Assembly: GCF_001552195.1 (NCBI RefSeq)
Contig: NZ_BCQS01000005.1
Coordinates: forward strand, 620,001-684,000
DNA from: Actinomadura latina NBRC 106108
GTDB taxonomy: Bacteria; Actinomycetota; Actinomycetes; Streptosporangiales; Streptosporangiaceae
Direction: 5' to 3'
Length of the DNA stretch: 64,000 nucleotides
This document shows, one piece after another, positions 55,941-64,000 of the stretch. Each line of letters starts with the position of its first letter. Position 1 is the stretch's first letter. Both the position numbers and the translations under genes were made by a program. The notes below the pieces were generated by a model. The model saw only the letters and a program-made list of their open reading frames with translations. It did no database searches and was not told the origin of the DNA.

Positions 55941-57062
55941 TCAGTCGTCGGTGTCGCCGGGCCCGCGCAGCGCCCCGCGCAGCCGGTCGATGATGCAGGC
56001 CGGCTCGCCGCCCATGGTGAACGCGGCGGCGGTGCGGTGCCCGCCCCCGCCGAGGTCGACGCAGGCGCGGCCCACGTCGACCGAGCCCTTGGAGCGGGTG
56101 GACACGTACCACTCGCCCCGGTCGTTCTCCTTGCACACGACCGCGACCTCGGCCTCGTCGGTGCGGCGCAGCTGGTCGATGACCCCTTCGAGCTGGTCGT
56201 AGTGGACGTCGCGGGCGTCCCGGTCGGACCGGGCGATCGTCGTCCACACCAGGCCGAGGCCGCCGGCGGCGTCGCGCTCCAGCCGGGCCCGCGCCAGCGC
56301 GCCCGCGAGGACCTGCAGGTAGCCGAACGGGGCCCGGTCCCACAGCTCGCGGCTGACCGCGTCCGGCCGGACACCCGCCGCCAGCAGCCGTCCCGCCAGG
56401 TCGTGGACCTCGGGGGTCGTGCACGGGTACTTGAACGAGCCGGTGTCGCTGGCGAGCCCCGCGTACAGGCCCTGCGCCATGTCACGGTCCAGCGGGACGC
56501 CGAGCCTGCGGATCAGCTCCTCGACCAGGACCGCGGTGGCGGCGGCGTCCGGGTCGACGAGGCGCACGCCGCCGAACCCGGTGTTGGACGCGTGGTGGTC
56601 GACGACGATCAGCGCGCCGGCCCGGTCGGCGTGCCCGGCGAGCTCGCCGAGCCGCGCCCGCCCCGCCGCGTCCAGCGAGATCATCAGTTCCGGGGCCGCC
56701 GGCACCCGCGCGGGCTCCACCAGCACTTCCTGGCCCGGCAGGAACCGCAGGATCGCCGGCACCGTGAACGGCTCCCCGAAGGACGCCGCGCAGCGCTTGC
56801 CGAGCGCGCGGAGCGCCCGGGCCAGCGCCAGCATGGAACCGAGCGCGTCGCCGTCCGGGGCCACGTGGCAGGCGAGGCAGATCTCCTCGGCCGCGCGGAT
56901 CAGCTCCACCGCGCGGTCCCATTCGAGATCGGCGGACGCGCCGGCGGGCACGGCGGGACCGCCGCGCACGCCACCGCCACCGCCGCCGCGCGGGACCAGG
57001 TCATGGCCGCTCACGGCGCGACCGTCCACGTCGTGGAGGTGGAACTCCTCCGGCCCGCTCAC
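55941..57062 (-). CDS. DHH/DHHA1 phosphoesterase (NrnA-like oligoribonuclease/pAp phosphatase)
   Basis: A 373-residue DHH-family enzyme of the NrnA type, which removes nucleotides from very short RNAs and dephosphorylates pAp. Metal motifs are [36 protein letters not shown] (DHH) and ASDTGSFKY. The C-terminal DHHA1 domain has [13 protein letters not shown]. The N-terminal 45 residues are Gly/Pro-rich with no homology. The GTG overlaps the rbfA stop (GTGA). With RNase Y, RNase J and PNPase it would complete an RNA decay route to mononucleotides. Confidence 0.9.
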   Translation of the reverse strand: MSGPEEFHLHDVDGRAVSGHDLVPRGGGGGGVRGGPAVPAGASADLEWDRAVELIRAAEEICLACHVAPDGDALGSMLALARALRALGKRCAASFGEPFTVPAILRFLPGQEVLVEPARVPAAPELMISLDAAGRARLGELAGHADRAGALIVVDHHASNTGFGGVRLVDPDAAATAVLVEELIRRLGVPLDRDMAQGLYAGLASDTGSFKYPCTTPEVHDLAGRLLAAGVRPDAVSRELWDRAPFGYLQVLAGALARARLERDAAGGLGLVWTTIARSDRDARDVHYDQLEGVIDQLRRTDEAEVAVVCKENDRGEWYVSTRSKGSVDVGRACVDLGGGGHRTAAAFTMGGEPACIIDRLRGALRGPGDTDD

Positions 57063-57601
57063 GATGACGGGCGTCCGGAGCGGCCGTCCTCACCGTCCCC
57101 CGCCGCCTCGTGCCCGTCGATGTCGTCGTGCCCGTCGAGGTCGTCGAGGTCGTCGTCCTCGTCGCCGAGGTCCTCGTCATCGGGGGCGGCCTCGCGGTAC
57201 GGGTTCGCCTCACCGGCCGGGGACGCGCCCTGCGCGGCGCGCGCGACCTCGGCGTCCCTGGCGCGGGCCTTGGCCAGCAGGTCGTCGATGTGCGCGGCGT
57301 TCTCCATCAGGGAGTCCATGACGAAGGTGATGCTGGGCGTGTGCCGCACCCCCGTCTTCTTGCCGACCTCCGACCGGATGACGCCCTTGGCGCTCTCCAG
57401 CGCGGCGGCCGTCTCGGCGCGCTCGCCGTCCGACCCGTACACCGTGTAGTACACGGTGGCGTCGCGCAGGTCGTTGGTGATGCGGGTGTCGGTCACGGTC
57501 ACGAAGCCGAGCCGCGGATCCTTGATCCGCCTCTCCAGCATCTCGGCCACGATCTGCTGGATGCGGTCGGCGAGCTTGCGCGCCCGGGCTGCGTCCACCA
57601 T
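57059..57601 (-). CDS. rbfA: Ribosome-binding factor A
   Basis: RbfA binds the immature 30S subunit and helps 16S rRNA 5'-end processing. The 180-residue protein has the KH-like core ([48 protein letters not shown]) and an unusually long acidic tail rich in Asp/Glu/Gly after residue 125. It follows the DUF503 gene and couples to the DHH gene by a 4-bp overlap. Confidence 0.95.
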   Translation of the reverse strand: MVDAARARKLADRIQQIVAEMLERRIKDPRLGFVTVTDTRITNDLRDATVYYTVYGSDGERAETAAALESAKGVIRSEVGKKTGVRHTPSITFVMDSLMENAAHIDDLLAKARARDAEVARAAQGASPAGEANPYREAAPDDEDLGDEDDDLDDLDGHDDIDGHEAAGDGEDGRSGRPSS

Positions 57602-57699
57602 GATCGCACTCCCTTTCTATGGTCTGCCGACCCCTCCATGGTCCACCGGCGCCGTGCCTCCCATGGCCTCATCGCCGGAGAAACGTCCCCATGGACCGG

Positions 57700-57996
57700 T
57701 CAGTCCTCATCGTTGAAGATCCGCCGGCGGACGGACAGCAGTTCGATCTCCGGCCGTCCGGCCACCAGGCGTTCGCACTGGTCGAGCACCTGGGTGCAGT
57801 TCCCGGTGGTCGCCGAGACCACCGCCACCCCGATCTCCGCCCTGCGGTGCAGGTCGTTGCCGCCTGTCTCGGCGACGGCCACCGCCGGGAAGTGCTTGTG
57901 CACCTCGGCGATGATGGGCCGGACGACGGACCGCTTCTGCTTCAGCGAGCGGACGTCTCCCAGCAGCAGGTCGAGTGTCAGCGCACCCACGTACAC
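57700..57996 (-). CDS. DUF503 (YlxP-like) family protein
   Basis: A 98-residue protein of the DUF503/YlxP family, normally found between infB and rbfA and suspected of a role in ribosome or RNA metabolism. The characteristic N-terminus is VYVGALTLDLLLGDVRSLKQ, then KRSVVRPIIAEVHKHF and AEIGVAVVSATTGNCTQVLD. The GTG at 57996 matches the family start; GTG 58008 and an open frame to 58149 add non-homologous sequence. Confidence 0.88.
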   Translation of the reverse strand: MYVGALTLDLLLGDVRSLKQKRSVVRPIIAEVHKHFPAVAVAETGGNDLHRRAEIGVAVVSATTGNCTQVLDQCERLVAGRPEIELLSVRRRIFNDED

Positions 57997-58221
57997 CTGG
58001 TCGATCACCTCGGGATCTTCTGAAGATGGAACGACGGGGATCACCCGCCGTGTTCCCGGCCGTACCCGCGCGCGGCGGGACGGGCCGGACATGACGGACG
58101 CCAGGCTAGAAGATCCGCCTGGCGTCGTGTCATCCGATTTTACGATCACGTCGGCGACGGGACCGGCCGCCCGCGCCGGACCGGGCCCGGAGGCCCGGCC
58201 CGCGCGGACGTGCCGCCTGCC

Positions 58222-61269
<3,048 letters not shown>

Positions 61270-61377
61270 TGCACTCCCTACTCGGTCCGGGGGTGCGGCC
61301 TCCGGACCGTCGCTAACTTGCCGTACTCATCGCGGCGTGCTCATCGAGCGCTCATAGCAATCTCGACCTGCTTCCGA

Positions 61378-61680
61378 CTAGACGTCGCTTACTGTTCGGC
61401 CATCCTGCTGCTGTGCGGCGCGTGCCGCAAGCCGCTCCCGCAGCGCACCGGCGTCGAGCGGCCCCGGCAGGCGGAACGCCCTGGGGAACGCCCGACGGCG
61501 CTCTGCGAGCTCGAGGCACGCCAGATCAGGGTGCAGATGCGCACCCCGTCCCGGCAGCCGCCCACGGGGGTCGGGGACGATGACGCCCTCGACCACCACC
61601 AGGCGCAGCAGGTCGGACTTGGCCGTGCGAACCCGACAGCCCGCACACGTGCGAACAGGGGCCGTCCGGCCACGTTCCAT
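61378..61680 (-). CDS. ylxR: YlxR/RnpM family RNA-binding protein (DUF448)
   Basis: A 100-residue YlxR protein. The N-terminal RTCAGCRVRTAKSDLLRLVV and GRLPGRGAHLHPDLACLELAE are the family core. In Bacillus the homologue binds the RNase P RNA and modulates RNase P; the role here is inferred. ATG 61680 gives MERGRTAPVRTCAGCR, five bases after the nusA stop; 13 further upstream codons overlap nusA and are unlikely. infB follows after 108 bp. Confidence 0.9.
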   Translation of the reverse strand: MERGRTAPVRTCAGCRVRTAKSDLLRLVVVEGVIVPDPRGRLPGRGAHLHPDLACLELAERRRAFPRAFRLPGPLDAGALRERLAARAAQQQDGRTVSDV

Positions 61681-61684
61681 GAGT

Positions 61685-62746
61685 CTACCGCGCCGAGGCG
61701 TCGGCGGGGCCCGTCGCATGCTCTCCTGACGTAGAAGATCCGGTTTGACCGGACTCGTCGGGCTTCACGGGCGGCTGCTCGGGCTCGGTGTCGGACCGGA
61801 TGTCGATCCGCCAGCCGGTGAGCCGGGCCGCGAGCCTTGCGTTCTGCCCCTCCTTGCCGATGGCGAGGGACAGCTGGTAGTCGGGCACCACCACCCGGGC
61901 GACCCGGGCGTCGGCGTCCACGACCTCGACATGGGAAACCCGCGCCGGCGACAGGGCATTCCCGACGAACTCCGCGGGATCGTCCGACCAGTCCACGATG
62001 TCGATCTTCTCGCCGTGCAGTTCGGCCATCACGTTGCGGACCCGGCCGCCGAGCGGGCCGATGCACGCGCCCTTGGCGTTGACGCCCTGCTTGCGCGAGC
62101 GCACCGCGATCTTGGTGCGGTGGCCGGCCTCGCGGGCGATCGCGGCGATCTCCACGGTGCCGTCGGCGATCTCCGGGACCTCCAGGGCGAACAGCTTGCG
62201 GACGAGATTCGGGTGCGTCCGGGACAGCTGCACCGACGGCCCGCGGTGCCCCTTGCGGACCTGGACGACGTAGGCGCGCAGCCGCTCGCCGTGCTCGTAG
62301 CGCTCGTCCGGCACCTGCTCCTGCGGCGGCAGCACGGCCTCGATCCGGCCGAGGTCGACCAGCACGTTCCGCGGGTCCTTGCCCTGCTGGATGATGCCGC
62401 TGACGATGTCGCCCTCGCGCCCGGCGTACTCGCCGAACGTCAGCTCGTCCTCGGCGTCGCGCAGCCGCTGCAGGATCACCTGCTTGGCGGTGGTCGCCGC
62501 GATGCGGCCGAACCCGGTCGGGGTGTCGTCGTACTCGCGGAGGTCCTCGCCCTCCTCGTCGGTCTCGGTCGCCCACACGGTCACGTGCCCGCTCTGCCGG
62601 TCCAGCTCGACGCGCGCCTTCGGCGCCGCGCCCTCCGTCCGGTGGTAGGCGATCAGCAGGGCGTCTTCGATGGCCTTGACGGCCACGTCGAGCGAGATGT
62701 CCTTCTCGCTCTCCAGGCCCCGCAGGGCGGTCATGTCGATGTCCAC
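61685..62746 (-). CDS. nusA: Transcription termination/antitermination factor NusA
   Basis: NusA binds RNA polymerase and controls pausing, termination and antitermination. The 353-residue protein has the N-terminal polymerase-binding domain, an S1 domain ([20 protein letters not shown]), and two KH domains ([19 protein letters not shown] and [20 protein letters not shown]), with no C-terminal acidic repeats, as usual in actinobacteria. The GTG at 62746 follows GAGGGGGG. It lies 13 bp after rimP. Confidence 0.96.
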   Translation of the reverse strand: MDIDMTALRGLESEKDISLDVAVKAIEDALLIAYHRTEGAAPKARVELDRQSGHVTVWATETDEEGEDLREYDDTPTGFGRIAATTAKQVILQRLRDAEDELTFGEYAGREGDIVSGIIQQGKDPRNVLVDLGRIEAVLPPQEQVPDERYEHGERLRAYVVQVRKGHRGPSVQLSRTHPNLVRKLFALEVPEIADGTVEIAAIAREAGHRTKIAVRSRKQGVNAKGACIGPLGGRVRNVMAELHGEKIDIVDWSDDPAEFVGNALSPARVSHVEVVDADARVARVVVPDYQLSLAIGKEGQNARLAARLTGWRIDIRSDTEPEQPPVKPDESGQTGSSTSGEHATGPADASAR

Positions 62747-62759
62747 GAGGTTCCCCCCT

Positions 62760-63473
62760 CTAGTCCGGCTCAGCCGGAGAACGCTTTTCCTCGGCCGTCT
62801 GGTTCAGGGGTTTGAACTCCACCTGCACCCGGCCGCGCCCCAGCTCGCCGAGCCCGAACCGGCGCCGCACGGTCCCGGCCCCCTTCGGCCCGGTGCCCTT
62901 CGACCCGGTGCCCTTCGACCCGGCGGAGCCGCCGCCCCTGGCGCCGGCCCCCTTGCCGCTCCGGTGCTTCTGGACGACGTCGATCTCGACGGCCTCGTCG
63001 TCGGCCGCGACCACCCGGCCCTCGATCTGGCCCCCTTCGGCCAGCGGGGCGACGACCAGCCGGCCGACGGCGCGGCGCCAGTGCCGCGGCTCGGTGAGGG
63101 GACGGTCGACGCCGGGCGAGGTCACCTCCAGCACATAGGACGAGGTGCCCATGGCGTCGGACTCGTCGAGCAGCCGGGAGGCCGCCTCGCTCACCCGGGC
63201 CACGTCGTCGAGGCCCACCCCGTCGTCCCCGTCCACGACGATCTTGACGAGCCGGCGGCGGCCGGCCGGACGCACGTCGACCTCCTCCAGGTCGAGGCCC
63301 GCCGCGTCCACCGCGGGGGCGAGCAGCCGGGTCAGCTCGGCGATGACGGCATCGCGCGCCGGGCGCGCGGGGCGGGCGGCGTCGTCGCGCCGCTGCGGGG
63401 CGCGCCCCTCCGAGGCGCGCCTCCCGGAGCCGCGCCCGCCCTGAGCGCGGCCACCGCGGGACTCGACGCTCAT
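62760..63473 (-). CDS. rimP: Ribosome maturation factor RimP
   Basis: RimP is needed for 30S subunit maturation. The 237-residue protein has an Arg/Gly-rich N-terminal extension of about 40 residues. The core has [40 protein letters not shown] and a C-terminal SH3-like domain. An insert of KGTG-like repeats ([14 protein letters not shown]) interrupts the C-terminal domain. The ATG at 63473 has GAGGAGG upstream. Confidence 0.93.
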   Translation of the reverse strand: MSVESRGGRAQGGRGSGRRASEGRAPQRRDDAARPARPARDAVIAELTRLLAPAVDAAGLDLEEVDVRPAGRRRLVKIVVDGDDGVGLDDVARVSEAASRLLDESDAMGTSSYVLEVTSPGVDRPLTEPRHWRRAVGRLVVAPLAEGGQIEGRVVAADDEAVEIDVVQKHRSGKGAGARGGGSAGSKGTGSKGTGPKGAGTVRRRFGLGELGRGRVQVEFKPLNQTAEEKRSPAEPD

Positions 63474-63713
63474 GGGCCCTCCTCGCATTCCCTCTGTTGT
63501 GATTGCCTGCGATCGCGGATGTCACCGTTCCGTCCGTCGACATCTCAAGACTATCGACAGCCGGGGACCGCGGCGGTCTTTCGGACGCCTCACCGGCGCG
63601 GCGGATATGGAATGCTTGAGCTGGCCTGATGGGCGCGGGGGGAGACCGCGGCAGCAGCGGGCCGTCACCACCACCTCCACGCACGACCTCCACCACGGGG
63701 TGAGGAGTCTGCC

Positions 63714-64000
63714 TTGCCAGAGGCGATGCCGCGGCGCGCGCTGCTGCTCGGCGGCGGGGCCGCGCTGGTCCTGCCGTGGCTCTCGGGGTGCGCCGCGGAG
63801 GCGGCCCCGCGCAAGGACGTGGCCGTGCTCGTCGGCGCGATGGCGTCCGAGCGGGAGCTGATCGCGGCGTACGAGGCGGTGCGGTCCGCCGGTTCCGTGC
63901 CGGCCGCCCGGCTCGATCCCGCCCTCGCGCACCACCGGGAGCACCTGGCGGTCCTGAAGCGCCACTACGTGCCCGGCTCCGGCGACCGGGCGGACGAGGG
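63714..64000 (+). CDS. Ferritin-like (DUF4439-type) lipoprotein, N-terminal part
   Basis: An open frame running off the window end. The N-terminus PEAMPRRALLLGGGAALVLP WLSGC is a Tat/lipoprotein signal with lipobox LSGC. The mature part (KDVAVLVGAMASERELIAAYEAVRS and HHREHLAVLKRHYV) is helical with spaced Glu and His residues resembling the ferritin-like DUF4439 proteins usually encoded divergent to rimP. The TTG at 63714 has GAGGAG at good spacing; ATG 63726 is the alternative. Function unknown; only 95 codons are visible. Confidence 0.7.
   Translation, partial: MPEAMPRRALLLGGGAALVLPWLSGCAAEAAPRKDVAVLVGAMASERELIAAYEAVRSAGSVPAARLDPALAHHREHLAVLKRHYVPGSGDRADE

Overview
The window is high-GC chromosomal DNA from an actinobacterium. 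GTG starts and 1-4 bp gene overlaps are common. The clues point to the Streptosporangiales/Thermomonosporaceae side of the phylum (Actinomadura-like): the order rimP-nusA-ylxR-infB-rbfA-truB-ribF-rpsO-pnp-dapB ... dapA-rnj-ftsK-rimO-pgsA-cinA-HTH ... recA-recX-rny, a SecA2, and mycobacterial-type recA promoters. The genus is an inference from gene content only. Both window ends cut genes.

Layout. 1-8.6 kb: the end of an S9 peptidase, then rny, recX and recA (minus strand). recA carries a 364-codon intein with an intact-looking LAGLIDADG homing endonuclease. Its upstream region has both a LexA-type box and a RecA-NDp/PafBC-type promoter. Next come an ATP-grasp gene, a DUF3046 gene and an esterase. 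8.7-16.4 kb: the large helicase gene lhr, then secA2 and a 44-codon basic ORF. 16.4-22.5 kb: a ROK repressor divergent from a sugar ABC operon (binding protein, two permeases, GH3 glycosidase; no ATPase), probably for amino-sugar oligosaccharides. 22.6-25 kb: Rrf2 regulator, Nei glycosylase, Dps and a ClgR-like regulator. 25-35.7 kb (minus): cinA, DUF1990, pgsA, rimO, a RodZ-like protein, ftsK, RNase J and dapA.

35.8-46.6 kb is an accessory stretch with mixed orientations: a GH18-like protein, a VOC protein with a CGNR-zinc-finger regulator, two acetyltransferases, an MFS exporter, menA, ung, an orphan modA and a Uma2 nuclease. It contains two decayed genes: a membrane protein with an in-frame amber codon, and a deazaflavin-type nitroreductase with an internal deletion. 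46.6-63.5 kb (minus) is the translation/RNA block: transglutaminase-like gene, dapB, azoreductase, M16 protease, pnp, rpsO, ribF, hemolysin III, truB, DHH phosphoesterase, rbfA, DUF503, infB, ylxR, nusA and rimP. A divergent lipoprotein gene is cut by the right end.

The core theme is RNA maturation, ribosome assembly and RNA decay (RNase Y, RNase J, PNPase, NusA, RbfA, TruB, RimO, RimP, YlxR, DHH nuclease) next to genome maintenance (RecA, RecX, Lhr, Nei, Ung, FtsK, Dps). I saw no CRISPR array, insertion sequence, tRNA or rRNA. I found no gene cluster that clearly amounts to an undescribed multi-gene system. The most distinctive signals are the RecA intein, the two-promoter recA region, the two decayed genes, and several unassigned operator-like repeats.
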